64,000 nt of DNA from Psychroserpens mesophilus (GTDB taxonomy: Bacteria; Bacteroidota; Bacteroidia; Flavobacteriales; Flavobacteriaceae). This document shows, one piece after another, positions 18,506 through 27,633 of the stretch (the stretch's first letter is position 1; the number at the start of each line of letters is the position of its first letter). The stretch lies in NCBI RefSeq assembly GCF_000826645.1, contig NZ_JXJP01000002.1:280863-344862 (forward strand). The letters are read 5' to 3'. The notes under the pieces were generated by a model that saw only the letters and a program-made list of their open reading frames with translations, ran no database searches and had not been told where the DNA came from. The position numbers were made by a program, and so were the translations under genes.

Positions 18506-20032
18506 ATGGCTATCATCGGAAATATCATCAAAGGCGTCATTGGTTTAAAGGATGCTCTAACAGCAGCACCGAATCATTTTGAAAATCAACAAAACGTTTT
18601 AAAACACCTCTTAGAAACTGCTAAAAACACCCAATTTGGGAAGTATTATTCATTTGACCAATTACTCACTTCAGATGATGTATCCAAAGCTTTTTCTGAA
18701 ATGGTACCTTATTTCGATTATGATAAAATTAATTCACAGTGGTGGAGCAAATTGCATGAAGGTGAAACTGATGTGACCTGGCCTGGTAATCCAACTTATT
18801 TTGCTTTAAGTTCAGGTACTACAGGAAAAACGAGCAAACGAATTCCTGTAACCGATGATATGATTGAAGCCATTCGTCAGTCTGGAATTAAGCAAGTATT
18901 TGCGCTGAAAAATTTCGATTTACCTGCCGATTTTTTTGAAAAAGAAATTATGATGTTAGGAAGTTCAACAGATTTAGACGAACGAAATAATCATTTAGAA
19001 GGTGAAATTAGTGGTATTAGTGCTAGTAATATTCCCTCATGGTTTCGAGGGTATTACAAGCCTGGTGAAGACATTGCAAAAATTGATGATTGGGACGAAC
19101 GTGTGCGTCATATTGCCAAACGAGCCAAAGATTGGGATATTGGAGCACTAAGTGGTATTCCATCCTGGATTGAACTCATGCTTCAGGAAGTTATAACCTA
19201 TCATAATTTAAACCACATTCATGACATCTGGCCTAATTTACAAGTATATACTTCTGGAGGTGTTGCATTCGGTCCTTATGAGAAAAGCTTTCATGCTTTA
19301 ATGGGAAAACCAGTAACAGTTATTGATACGTATTTGGCTTCAGAAGGCTATATCGCCACGCAAATACGTCCTGAAACTGATGCTATGCAACTTAATACAG
19401 ACAACGGAATTTACTTTGAGTTTGTTCCGTTTAAACCTGAATACATTAATCAAGATGGCTCTTTAACAGATGATGCACCATCAATAGGTTTATCAGAAGT
19501 TGAAACAAATCAAGATTATGTGCTAATTATAAGTACTGTAAGTGGCGCATGGCGTTACCTTATAGGAGATACCATTGAGTTTACTGATGTCGAACGTGCT
19601 GAAATCAAAATCACTGGTCGTACGAAGTTCTTTCTGAATACGGTTGGTTCTCAATTGTCTGTCAATAAAATGGATGCTGCAATGAAAGTATTAGAAAAGA
19701 AATTCGATACGACAATTCCAGAATATACCATTTGCGCACAACGAGGAGAAGATGGTGAATTTTACCACTATTGGTATCTAGGTTCCGAACTCGTTGATAT
19801 TGATGAACAGACCATTTCAAATGCCCTCGACGAAGCTTTAAAAGAGGCTAATAATAATTATAAGGTAGCACGAAGCAAAGCTTTAAAAGGCGTCAAAGTG
19901 AAACTGATTTCAACTGAAAAATTTTACGACTGGAATGCTCAGAACAAAAAGAAAGGTGGTCAGGTTAAGATGGAACGCGTGATGAGTGAGGAGAAGTTTG
20001 CCGATTGGGAAACTTTTGTCAATGGTAGTTAG
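18506..20032 (+). CDS. GH3-family acyl-adenylate/amide synthetase homologue
   Basis: A 508-residue product with the three acyl-adenylate motifs of GH3 enzymes: SSGTTGKTSKRIPVT from Ser102, YLASEGY near 276-282 and WRYLIGDT near 348-356. Plant GH3 enzymes join acyl acids such as jasmonate or auxin to amino acids through an adenylate; bacterial members are mostly uncharacterised, so the substrate here is unknown. It lies 42 bases after the Csp-like gene and overlaps the convergent HExxH gene by 4 bases. Confidence 0.87.
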   Translation: MAIIGNIIKGVIGLKDALTAAPNHFENQQNVLKHLLETAKNTQFGKYYSFDQLLTSDDVSKAFSEMVPYFDYDKINSQWWSKLHEGETDVTWPGNPTYFALSSGTTGKTSKRIPVTDDMIEAIRQSGIKQVFALKNFDLPADFFEKEIMMLGSSTDLDERNNHLEGEISGISASNIPSWFRGYYKPGEDIAKIDDWDERVRHIAKRAKDWDIGALSGIPSWIELMLQEVITYHNLNHIHDIWPNLQVYTSGGVAFGPYEKSFHALMGKPVTVIDTYLASEGYIATQIRPETDAMQLNTDNGIYFEFVPFKPEYINQDGSLTDDAPSIGLSEVETNQDYVLIISTVSGAWRYLIGDTIEFTDVERAEIKITGRTKFFLNTVGSQLSVNKMDAAMKVLEKKFDTTIPEYTICAQRGEDGEFYHYWYLGSELVDIDEQTISNALDEALKEANNNYKVARSKALKGVKVKLISTEKFYDWNAQNKKKGGQVKMERVMSEEKFADWETFVNGS

Positions 20033-20652
20033 TCTGATGACTTATTGTTCCTGTCCTCTACTAATTCCATTATTTCTTCAGGAGACAGGTAATATTTTTT
20101 GATTCGGTCTTTATAGGATTGGGTGATGTTAGCGTGATTTAAAATGAAATTTTTTGTTTTCAATATATACGATTCCATACCATGAGCTACTGCAAAGCTA
20201 TCGGCAGTTCGTTCGGCTTCAACTATATAAGATTCAGAAAATATATAATTGAATCCAAATCTAATAAGATTCAGGTTACTTCTTGTTTGGTAATCAGTGA
20301 TGTGTCCAAGTTCATGACCAATCCAGCCAATAAAAATATCGTCTGGTATATCTCTGGTTGAAAATTCTTTATCTGCAATTTTAAAGGTTTCACTAATCAG
20401 TATTACATAAGATCTGTTTTTTCGACTTCTGAAGAAACTGGCAAACTTGGGCTGTGCTTGCATGGTAGATTTCTTAATATTTTTTTTGAACTTAAATTCG
20501 ATGGCTGTATTCTTTAATTGTGGATAGAACGATAAAGCCATTTCAACATGGTCTTTTATTGATGCAGGAATTTTATGATGAGAATTTATAGGCATATATC
20601 GAACAATTAGAATGATTACAATTACTACTATTAAGAATTTTAAATACTTCAT
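20029..20652 (-). CDS. Membrane-anchored HExxH metallopeptidase-like protein
   Basis: Taking the ATG at 20652 gives 207 residues (an upstream TTG at 20670 looks like promoter sequence rather than a start). One N-terminal transmembrane segment spans about residues 5-22. IGHELGH (His113, Glu114, His117) is a zinc-peptidase motif, and EAERTAD (about 145-151) can supply the third ligand, so a gluzincin-like fold is likely. I do not recognise a named family. It is convergent with the GH3 gene. Confidence 0.7.
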   Translation of the reverse strand: MKYLKFLIVVIVIILIVRYMPINSHHKIPASIKDHVEMALSFYPQLKNTAIEFKFKKNIKKSTMQAQPKFASFFRSRKNRSYVILISETFKIADKEFSTRDIPDDIFIGWIGHELGHITDYQTRSNLNLIRFGFNYIFSESYIVEAERTADSFAVAHGMESYILKTKNFILNHANITQSYKDRIKKYYLSPEEIMELVEDRNNKSSD

Positions 20653-20732
20653 AGGGTTACAAAATAGCAATTGTAGTGGTTACTGATTGAATGAATTCAT
20701 CAAATTATTGCTTCATTTGAAAATTACCCATG

Positions 20733-20772
20733 ATTCAAACATATGTTATAAAATTATTAGTATTGTTTGAAT
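20733..20772. promoter_or_regulatory. Inverted repeat upstream of the radical SAM gene
   Basis: ATTCAAACA 20733-20741 and TGTTTGAAT 20764-20772 are a perfect 9-bp inverted repeat separated by 22 bases, 37 bases before the radical SAM start. It could be an operator pair, or chance in AT-rich DNA. Confidence 0.3.
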
Positions 20773-20809
20773 TATTTTACGATATTTATCCGCTCAATTA
20801 ATCCTACTT

Positions 20810-22072
20810 ATGTCCTTCGAACGTACTCAAGAAAAACTTAAAATTTTAGCTGATGCTGCCAAATATGATGTGTCTTGTTCATCAAGTGGAAGTAATCGAA
20901 AAAATAGTAATAAAGGTCTTGGTGATGCCTCAGGAATGGGTATTTGTCATTCATACACCGAAGATGGACGATGTGTATCCTTATTAAAAATTCTACTTAC
21001 CAATTACTGCATATTCGATTGTGCCTATTGTGTGACTCGTAAGAGTAATGATATCAAAAGAGCGGCTTTTAAGGTTCAGGAAGTGGTTGATTTGACCATA
21101 AATTTTTATCGAAGAAATTATATTGAAGGCTTGTTTCTAAGTTCTGGTATTTTTAAAAGTGCCGATTATACGATGGAAAGGCTAGTTGCTGTAGCAAAAA
21201 AGTTGCGTTTAGAGGAAAATTTTAATGGTTATATTCATTTAAAATCTATTCCTGGAGCTTCAGATGAACTCATGAGAGAAGCCGGTTTATATGCGGATCG
21301 CTTAAGTGTTAATATTGAAATCCCTACAGAATCAGGTTTGAAACGACTGGCTCCAGATAAAAATCGTGAAGATTTTATTAAACCAATGGTAAAAGTTAAA
21401 AATGAAATTATTCAATATAAAGCGGAAAAGAAAGTTATAAAAAGCACTCCTAAATATGCACCTGCAGGACAAAGCACACAGATGATTATTGGTGCAAGTG
21501 GTGAAAATGATTTCCAGATTATGCAGACTTCAAATCATTTTTATAAGCAGTTTAATTTAAAGCGAGTGTATTACTCAGGATATGTGCCAATTAGTTATGA
21601 TGAACGCTTACCACAAATAGGAAGCGCTGTACCAATGCTTCGTGAAAATCGTTTGTATCAAACTGATTGGTTGATGCGTTTTTATGGGTTTGATGTGAGT
21701 GAAATTTTAAATCAGCAACATCAAAACCTTGATCTAGATATCGATCCAAAATTGAGTTGGGCACTACGAAACTTACATGAGTTTCCTGTGGATGTTAATA
21801 CTGCAGATAAACGTATGCTGGCCAGAATTCCTGGTTTAGGAATGCGGTCGGTTCATAAAATCTTAAATGCCAGACGGTTCAGAAGACTCAATTGGGAGCA
21901 TCTCAAAAAGATAGGTTTGGCGTTGAATAGAGCGCAATATTTTATCGTTTGTGATAGTCATATTTTTGAGCGTCGCGATTTATCTTCAGAAAAAATTAAA
22001 GGCCTAATTTTGCAAAATTCAACCAGCAAATATCAAAAGACCTTAAGTAACCAATTAAGTCTTTTTGCCTAA
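20810..22072 (+). CDS. Putative DNA modification/repair radical SAM protein (TIGR03916-like)
   Basis: A 420-residue product. The [4Fe-4S] motif CIFDCAYC gives Cys67, Cys71 and Cys74, and three further cysteines (23, 46, 55) lie before it. The C-terminal part (about 336-385, ARIPGLGMRSVHKIL then LNRAQYFIV) is a helix-hairpin-helix DNA-binding module. This layout, plus the partner starting at the next base, matches the family annotated as a putative DNA modification/repair radical SAM protein. The reaction is not established. The gene stops TAA and the partner ATG follows with no gap. Confidence 0.88.
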   Translation: MSFERTQEKLKILADAAKYDVSCSSSGSNRKNSNKGLGDASGMGICHSYTEDGRCVSLLKILLTNYCIFDCAYCVTRKSNDIKRAAFKVQEVVDLTINFYRRNYIEGLFLSSGIFKSADYTMERLVAVAKKLRLEENFNGYIHLKSIPGASDELMREAGLYADRLSVNIEIPTESGLKRLAPDKNREDFIKPMVKVKNEIIQYKAEKKVIKSTPKYAPAGQSTQMIIGASGENDFQIMQTSNHFYKQFNLKRVYYSGYVPISYDERLPQIGSAVPMLRENRLYQTDWLMRFYGFDVSEILNQQHQNLDLDIDPKLSWALRNLHEFPVDVNTADKRMLARIPGLGMRSVHKILNARRFRRLNWEHLKKIGLALNRAQYFIVCDSHIFERRDLSSEKIKGLILQNSTSKYQKTLSNQLSLFA

Positions 22073-22846
22073 ATGAAACACAAAAATTTACGTTACGATG
22101 GTACTTTTGATGGATTTTTAACTGCAGTTTTTACTGTATTTGAACAGAAACTTACTCAGGTAGACCTTCAAAAGGAATCAGACTTACAAGGTGGTTTGTT
22201 TTCTGAAATTGAAATTATTATTACAGACGAATCTAAAGCCAATCGTGTTTGGAAAGGAATAAAATCTAAATTATCTCCTCAAGGAAGTTACCAATTGTAT
22301 TATGCGTTTTTAAGTGAACAAGATGGCGTAGAAGCTCTATTGTTGGATTATATTACATATGCCTTCGCTTCAGATGAAAATGTCGATAAAGATTATTCAC
22401 ATCCTTCCATTTTAAAGATTGCACAAATAGCAAAAATGGTTGGTCGTGAAAAGCATCGTATGGAAGCCTTTGTACGTTTTAAATTGACTAAAGATGATGT
22501 ATACTTTGCTAATATAGAACCAGACTTTAATGTTTTACCTCTCATTTCAAAACATTTCAAAAATCGTTATGCAGATCAAAAGTGGATGATTTATGATATC
22601 AAACGACAATACGGTTTGTACTATGATTTGCAGACTGTATCGCTTATGCAAATGTATTTGCCAAAGGATTTCAACTTTACTAAAACAGATGAAAATTATT
22701 TTGCTGCGGAAGATTTGGACTTTCAAACCCTTTGGCAGGACTATTTTAAAAGTACCAATATAGCATCTCGCAAAAACATGAAATTACATGTAAGACATGT
22801 ACCAAAACGCTATTGGAAATACTTAAGTGAAAAGCAACCTAATTAA
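22073..22846 (+). CDS. TIGR03915/DUF4130-like partner of the radical SAM protein
   Basis: A 257-residue product beginning YDGTFDGFLTAVFTVFE and carrying KIAQIAKMVGREKHRMEAFVRF and YDIKRQYGLYYDL, as in DUF4130 proteins that occur next to or fused with uracil-DNA-glycosylase-like domains (family knowledge). No catalytic site is obvious to me. It starts directly after the radical SAM stop, so the two are translationally coupled. Only 2 bases separate its stop from the convergent Old Yellow Enzyme gene. Confidence 0.85.
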   Translation: MKHKNLRYDGTFDGFLTAVFTVFEQKLTQVDLQKESDLQGGLFSEIEIIITDESKANRVWKGIKSKLSPQGSYQLYYAFLSEQDGVEALLLDYITYAFASDENVDKDYSHPSILKIAQIAKMVGREKHRMEAFVRFKLTKDDVYFANIEPDFNVLPLISKHFKNRYADQKWMIYDIKRQYGLYYDLQTVSLMQMYLPKDFNFTKTDENYFAAEDLDFQTLWQDYFKSTNIASRKNMKLHVRHVPKRYWKYLSEKQPN

Positions 22847-22848
22847 GT

Positions 22849-23928
22849 TTATTCAGCTACAAAACCATCCCAACGTTTCATATAAGTTACAAACTTGTCA
22901 CTTAAGCCTTCTTTGTGTAAATAGTGTTCTGATACAGGAATCGCAACAGGCTCAAAGTCAGGATTGGCAAGGACTAATTTTGGAAAATCATGATGTAAAA
23001 TCGCTGCTCGACCAATAGAAACGAAATCGACATTAGCATTCAGAATTGTTTGTACATCGGTTCCTGTTCTAATATTTCCGGCAACGGTTAGTTTAACATG
23101 CTCATAATCTAAATTTGTAAAATGTTCTAATAAGGTTTTGTCTTGAAAATCTTCTTCTTCGGGAAATTTAAAACAATCCCAAAGAGAGATATCCAAAAAG
23201 TCTATTTGATTCTCATCAATAAACCGTTTACAAACAGTTTTAACTTCGTTAAGTTTCATGCCAAAACGTTCAGGAGATAACCGAACACCTAATACAAAAT
23301 CTGGTCCACAAGCCTGTCTGATACCGTTGGTAATTTCAAATAGCAATCGCGCTCTGTTGTCTAGATTGCCTCCATAATTATCAGTACGTGAATTAATTTC
23401 TGCACTTAAAAATTGAGATATAATATAACCATGTGCACCATGCACTTCAACACCATCATAACCACTTTTCTGAGCCCTTAGAGCTGCTGAAATAAAATCG
23501 TTTTTAAGTTGTTTCACTTCTTCAAGTGACAATTCACGAGCATTGTGTTTTTTTATAGATGAAGCAGACACTGGCTGACCTTCAATTAAATCTTCTGGTG
23601 AGCGCATGCCAGCATGATGCAATTGCACAACAGCCAAACTTCCATTTGATTTGATTTCTGTAGCAAGACGTTTATGACCTTCAATGTGTTTATCTGAGAA
23701 AATACCTAACTGACCAGGAAACCCTTTTCCGTTGGCTTGCACATGCGAAGCACAAGTCATTGTTAGTCCAAAACCTCCTTTAGCACGCATTGTTAACCAA
23801 TGGTATTCTTCATTAGAAAGCGTTCCATCGTCATGACTTTGAGTATTTGTCATTGGTGCCAGCATAAAACGATTTGGCATCGTTTTTCCACATGAAAAAG
23901 TCAGTGGTTCATTAAAAAAATCTCTCAT
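22849..23928 (-). CDS. Old Yellow Enzyme family NADH:flavin oxidoreductase
   Basis: A 359-residue FMN TIM-barrel protein. Visible are NRFMLAPMTNTQ near the N-terminus, LHHAG, DGVEVHGAHGYIISQFLS (substrate/FMN region), NSRTDNYGG and the phosphate-binding ending GRAAILHHDFP. Such enzymes reduce activated double bonds; the physiological substrate cannot be told from sequence. It is monocistronic, on the opposite strand to the radical SAM pair. Confidence 0.92.
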   Translation of the reverse strand: MRDFFNEPLTFSCGKTMPNRFMLAPMTNTQSHDDGTLSNEEYHWLTMRAKGGFGLTMTCASHVQANGKGFPGQLGIFSDKHIEGHKRLATEIKSNGSLAVVQLHHAGMRSPEDLIEGQPVSASSIKKHNARELSLEEVKQLKNDFISAALRAQKSGYDGVEVHGAHGYIISQFLSAEINSRTDNYGGNLDNRARLLFEITNGIRQACGPDFVLGVRLSPERFGMKLNEVKTVCKRFIDENQIDFLDISLWDCFKFPEEEDFQDKTLLEHFTNLDYEHVKLTVAGNIRTGTDVQTILNANVDFVSIGRAAILHHDFPKLVLANPDFEPVAIPVSEHYLHKEGLSDKFVTYMKRWDGFVAE

Positions 23929-24033
23929 TAGTCATTGGTTTAATAGGCCAGGCATCAAATACATCAAGCTTAATTTTTAGCATTATAAAAATTCAAAAAA
24001 ATTAACCTCAAACAAAGTATTTAAGCGTTATAA

Positions 24034-25197
24034 TTAATATTCAATGATAAGCCGTTTGATAAATCGCTTATTTTCAAGTTTAAATACAGCAAAGTACGGC
24101 GCAGCAGCTAGTTTGTCTATTGAAATGGTTTGTCTTTGTTGGCTAAGTTTGGTTTCATAGACTTGTTTACCTAACATATCAACAAGCTTAAATTCAACTG
24201 TTTCTTCTAAAGGATCGTTGAAGGCTATTTCTAAAAACCCATCAGAAGGGTTAGGACTAATGCGTATTTGATTATTGATATGGGTTTCTTCTTCTATACT
24301 TAATGTTTCATAAGCTTTTGCAAATTCCATCGCAGCTCCTAAAGCCCCTTTGGTTACCTGATACAAATAAGGTACGTCCATATTCACTAACAAATCATTC
24401 GCAGTGTGTGCATAAGGCGTTTCATTTTTTTCATATATACCAGTAATAATTTCACCATTATTCTCAAAAGGAATATAATCTGAAGCATAAGCATAAGAGA
24501 TTTCAGTATTCAAGGTTGAATACAATTCGAAAAGCGTTGCTAAGTCATTTGTAAATGCATTAGAAGCTGCATTATTTGAAGCAGGAGAACTTTGATCACG
24601 TTCGCAAACAATGGTATTATTATTAGTTCCGGCAAGACCACCAACTTCATCAATATTAAAAACCAGTCTAATGTCTAAGTTTTGAGGAATTACGGTATTG
24701 TTTACATAGTAATTGCTTCCGACCAGACCATCTTCTTCGCCAGAAAAATGAATGAATTTGATAGAGTATTCAGTATTAATATCTTTTAATAAACGCGCTA
24801 ATTCCATAATCAAAACCGTTCCAGAGCCATTATCGTTGGTTCCTGGACCATTGATGGTATCGTAATGTCCGTCAATAATTAAAAAAGTATTTGGGTATAC
24901 AGTTCCGGTTTTGGTGATGATGATATTGTTACTCGTGCCTGATGAATAGCTGAAAGGTTGCAAGACAATATCTGTATAGCCTAAACTTTGATAACGAGCA
25001 GTAATCCAGTTTTCAGCATCAGTTAGACGAGTAGACCCTACGTTTTTTATTCCGAAGCTTTCAAAGGTTGTTAAGTCATTTAAAATATTTGCTTGTGAAG
25101 TGTTCTCAACAATACTAGCATAAAATGAATTGAATGTTTGAGCGTATAACGAGATTGAAACTAATGATATAAGACAGGCTAAAGATATTTTTTTCAT
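24034..25197 (-). CDS. Secreted M28 family zinc aminopeptidase with T9SS sorting domain
   Basis: A 387-residue product with a signal peptide ending SLYAQ (about residue 20). The M28 metal ligands are visible: His111 in DGHYDT, Asp122 in NDNGSG, Glu154/Glu155 in SGEEDG, Asp183 in NIDEVGG and His264 in YAHTANDL. From about 305 a type A T9SS sorting domain follows (ISPNPSDGFLEIAF ... RFIKRLIIEY), predicting export to the surface or medium. It lies 27 bases after the acyl-CoA-binding protein gene and may be read from that operon. Confidence 0.92.
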   Translation of the reverse strand: MKKISLACLISLVSISLYAQTFNSFYASIVENTSQANILNDLTTFESFGIKNVGSTRLTDAENWITARYQSLGYTDIVLQPFSYSSGTSNNIIITKTGTVYPNTFLIIDGHYDTINGPGTNDNGSGTVLIMELARLLKDINTEYSIKFIHFSGEEDGLVGSNYYVNNTVIPQNLDIRLVFNIDEVGGLAGTNNNTIVCERDQSSPASNNAASNAFTNDLATLFELYSTLNTEISYAYASDYIPFENNGEIITGIYEKNETPYAHTANDLLVNMDVPYLYQVTKGALGAAMEFAKAYETLSIEEETHINNQIRISPNPSDGFLEIAFNDPLEETVEFKLVDMLGKQVYETKLSQQRQTISIDKLAAAPYFAVFKLENKRFIKRLIIEY

Positions 25198-25224
25198 GCG
25201 TTGGTAATTCGTGAAATTTGGGAC

Positions 25225-25491
25225 TTATTCTCTGTATAAAAAGTAATTATTTACCAAATCAATATATACTTGTTTGGCCTCATCTTGAGTAACATCTTGA
25301 ATTTGAAACAAGGCATTGGTTTTAAAGGCATTAATGATAGGTTTACTGCTACTCGGACGACCATAATTATTAGTCGCTTTTTTATAATAGGCATATAAAC
25401 GAAGTAGAAAATCGGCTGGAAACGGTTGTGTGTGCGCGTTAATTCGTGCAACAGCGTCTTGAAATGCAGTATCTAATTCTTCTGAATTCAT
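25225..25491 (-). CDS. Acyl-CoA-binding protein
   Basis: An 88-residue four-helix ACBP with the ligand-binding pattern FLLRLYAYYKKAT and the conserved DVTQDEAKQVYIDLV end. It binds long-chain acyl-CoA, buffering it for lipid synthesis. Its start overlaps the psd stop by 4 bases (ATGA), so it belongs to the phospholipid operon cdsA-psd-acb. Confidence 0.92.
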   Translation of the reverse strand: MNSEELDTAFQDAVARINAHTQPFPADFLLRLYAYYKKATNNYGRPSSSKPIINAFKTNALFQIQDVTQDEAKQVYIDLVNNYFLYRE

Positions 25492-26141
25492 AGTTTTTCG
25501 GCAATGATACTTTCACCACCTCGTACTTTTTGATTGAGCTTTACTTTAATATTGGCATCTAAAGGTAAAAATAAATCTACTCGACTTCCAAATTTAATAA
25601 AACCAGAATCACTGCCTTGAACAGCTTCATCATCAACTTTAGCATAGTTTACGATGCGTTTGGCTAATGCTCCAGCAATTTGTCTGTATAATATTTGTCC
25701 GAAATTTTTGTTATCAACCACAACTGTTGTTCGTTCATTTTCTTCGCTGGCTTTAGGATGCCAAGCCACCAAATACTTTCCAGGATGATATTTACTGTAA
25801 CTCACTTTTCCACTTATCGGATAACGAGTGACATGCACATTAATAGGAGACATAAATACAGACACTTGTATACGTTTATCTTTAAAAACTTCTTTTTCAA
25901 AAACTTCTTCAATGACAACTACTTTACCATCTACTGGAGAAACTGCAGTATGATTTTCAAGTTTAGTATGACGTTTAGGATTTCTGAAAAATTGTAAAAT
26001 TAGAATCAGAAATATCAATAGAGTGACAGATAGCAATAGCCTGAGCCATTCCATAGTTATAAACCAATCGATAACTAAAACTCCTGCAATGACAAGAACT
26101 AGTGTGATAACTATAATTTTATAACCTTCTTTATGAAACAT
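25488..26141 (-). CDS. psd: Phosphatidylserine decarboxylase family protein
   Basis: Makes phosphatidylethanolamine. The 217-residue short type has two N-terminal membrane segments (about 9-28 and 33-51), AVSPVDGKVV, FMSPINVHVTRYPISGKV and the self-cleavage site FGS (Gly185-Ser186), where the pyruvoyl group forms. It overlaps cdsA by 11 bases and the acyl-CoA-binding gene by 4. Confidence 0.95.
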   Translation of the reverse strand: MFHKEGYKIIVITLVLVIAGVLVIDWFITMEWLRLLLSVTLLIFLILILQFFRNPKRHTKLENHTAVSPVDGKVVVIEEVFEKEVFKDKRIQVSVFMSPINVHVTRYPISGKVSYSKYHPGKYLVAWHPKASEENERTTVVVDNKNFGQILYRQIAGALAKRIVNYAKVDDEAVQGSDSGFIKFGSRVDLFLPLDANIKVKLNQKVRGGESIIAEKL

Positions 26142-26952
26142 ACGTTACAAGTCTTAAAAATAAAAATATAAATGGTGCCGCAAAGATAATACTATCTAGG
26201 CGATCTAGTAAACCACCATGTCCAGGCATGATAACGCCACTGTCTTTTACATTTGCCTGACGCTTAAATTTAGATTCTATCAAATCACCAAGAGTTCCAA
26301 AGACACTAACAATAATTGCTAATATGAGCCAAATGGTAAAATTAAGAATTTCGGTATATTCAGCAATAAAATAACTGGCAACACACGCAAAAAACAAACC
26401 ACCTAGAAATCCTTCAACAGTTTTTTTAGGGGAAACACTTGGAAAAAGTTTTTGTTTTCCGAAATTTTTTCCCACCAGAAAGGCAAAGGTATCATTCACC
26501 CAAACCAAAACAAATGAGCCCAATAAAAGTAGAGGAGTGAATGTATGTCCAAAATTGGCAATAGAAATTAAAAAAACAAATCCACTTGACAAATAAAATG
26601 TTGTGATGATAAATCGCTTGGACTCAAATAGAGGTATGGTTTTTTCTGAAAACAGATCTTTAATTAAAATGAGCTGAACAAATATGGTAATAACCAATAG
26701 AATTTGTGAAGCTTCCTCATAGCCATTTGTTGTACTTGAAATTATTTCCCAATAAGCGAAACCTAAATACAATATTGAGTATACGATATATGGAGAAATA
26801 CTTTTAAGATTAATAAGTTTTTTAAACTCAGCCATAGCAATGAGACCGAATATATAAAAGAGGCCTATAAGTGCGTGTTGCCAATAAAGAGATGCAATAA
26901 GAAGTGAAATATATAATAGTCCAGAGAGCGCTCTTGTAAGGGTTTCTTTCAT
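26131..26952 (-). CDS. cdsA: Phosphatidate cytidylyltransferase
   Basis: Makes CDP-diacylglycerol, the precursor of phosphatidylserine. The 273-residue polytopic protein carries the signature SKFKRQANVKDSGVIMPGHG and GGLLDRLDS near the C-terminus. It sits directly between the LUD gene (no gap) and psd. Confidence 0.95.
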   Translation of the reverse strand: MKETLTRALSGLLYISLLIASLYWQHALIGLFYIFGLIAMAEFKKLINLKSISPYIVYSILYLGFAYWEIISSTTNGYEEASQILLVITIFVQLILIKDLFSEKTIPLFESKRFIITTFYLSSGFVFLISIANFGHTFTPLLLLGSFVLVWVNDTFAFLVGKNFGKQKLFPSVSPKKTVEGFLGGLFFACVASYFIAEYTEILNFTIWLILAIIVSVFGTLGDLIESKFKRQANVKDSGVIMPGHGGLLDRLDSIIFAAPFIFLFLRLVTYVS

Positions 26953-27558
26953 CTATAAATCTTCTAGGAGCAGCAAATATAAGTTTTTAGAGCTACTTCC
27001 ATAGGTGAGAAAATCTTTGTCTTCAATAGTTTTGAAGTGCTTTATTGTGGTGATATTGGTAGGAATCTTTTCTTTGTTTTTTCCTTTAATTCCTCTTAAA
27101 CCTTCTCCAATATTTTGAACAAACTGGCTTGTAGTTGCGTAAATTATAAAGTTAGCTGGAAGTTCTTTTAGCTTTTTTTCAGCAATTTGATTTGAAGAAA
27201 TTAAAAGGGATCCATCATCCGAAATCAAGTATTCACAAGTGGAAAGGAAATATATGCTTTCAGAAACATTTCTAGTAGATTTAAAGTTGAAATCCTTGAA
27301 CATTTCATTCAGACGTTCATCAAAGATTAAAACCTTTTCGTCTTTCCAGTTATTTTCCTTTAAAATATTATTGAGACTATTATTAACTTCTTGCATATTT
27401 TCACAATACAAAAACTTACCGCCATTTGCTTTAAAATTGATTGTAAATTGCTCGTCTATAGGCAGTTTTATTTCAGGCATATATTTGCCTCTCTCTTCGC
27501 TTTTTATGTGATCTTCGGGCGTGTCTTTTAAACCGAAGATTTTACGAAATAGACTCAT
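26953..27558 (-). CDS. LUD domain protein (LutC-like)
   Basis: A 201-residue product with the LUD pattern: YLISDDGSLLISSNQIAEKKL (about 110-130), then LPANFIIYATTSQFV. Members of this family include the lactate-utilisation protein LutC, but this single-domain form upstream of cdsA is a conserved Flavobacterial neighbour of ftsH whose role is unclear. It starts the cdsA-psd operon and has its own promoter. Confidence 0.82.
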   Translation of the reverse strand: MSLFRKIFGLKDTPEDHIKSEERGKYMPEIKLPIDEQFTINFKANGGKFLYCENMQEVNNSLNNILKENNWKDEKVLIFDERLNEMFKDFNFKSTRNVSESIYFLSTCEYLISDDGSLLISSNQIAEKKLKELPANFIIYATTSQFVQNIGEGLRGIKGKNKEKIPTNITTIKHFKTIEDKDFLTYGSSSKNLYLLLLEDL

Positions 27559-27599
27559 TTAAAGAATTGCTAATAATCAAGTTTTAAAATAGTATTTAT

Positions 27600-27633
27600 C
27601 AAATATAAAAAACTTAAATTAAACATAAGTCAA
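27600..27633 (-). promoter_or_regulatory. Promoter of the LUD-cdsA-psd operon
   Basis: On the minus strand, TTG (27633-27631), a 23-base spacer and TATATTTG (27607-27600) match the consensus. It overlaps the ftsH terminator stem, so the two signals share the same bases. Confidence 0.55.

Noticed and set aside
20653..20670. TTG start codon extending the HExxH gene by six residues
   Set aside because: The extra codons (TTG CTA TTT TGT ...) read like a -7 promoter box, and an ATG in frame sits directly before the membrane segment, so the shorter protein is preferred.
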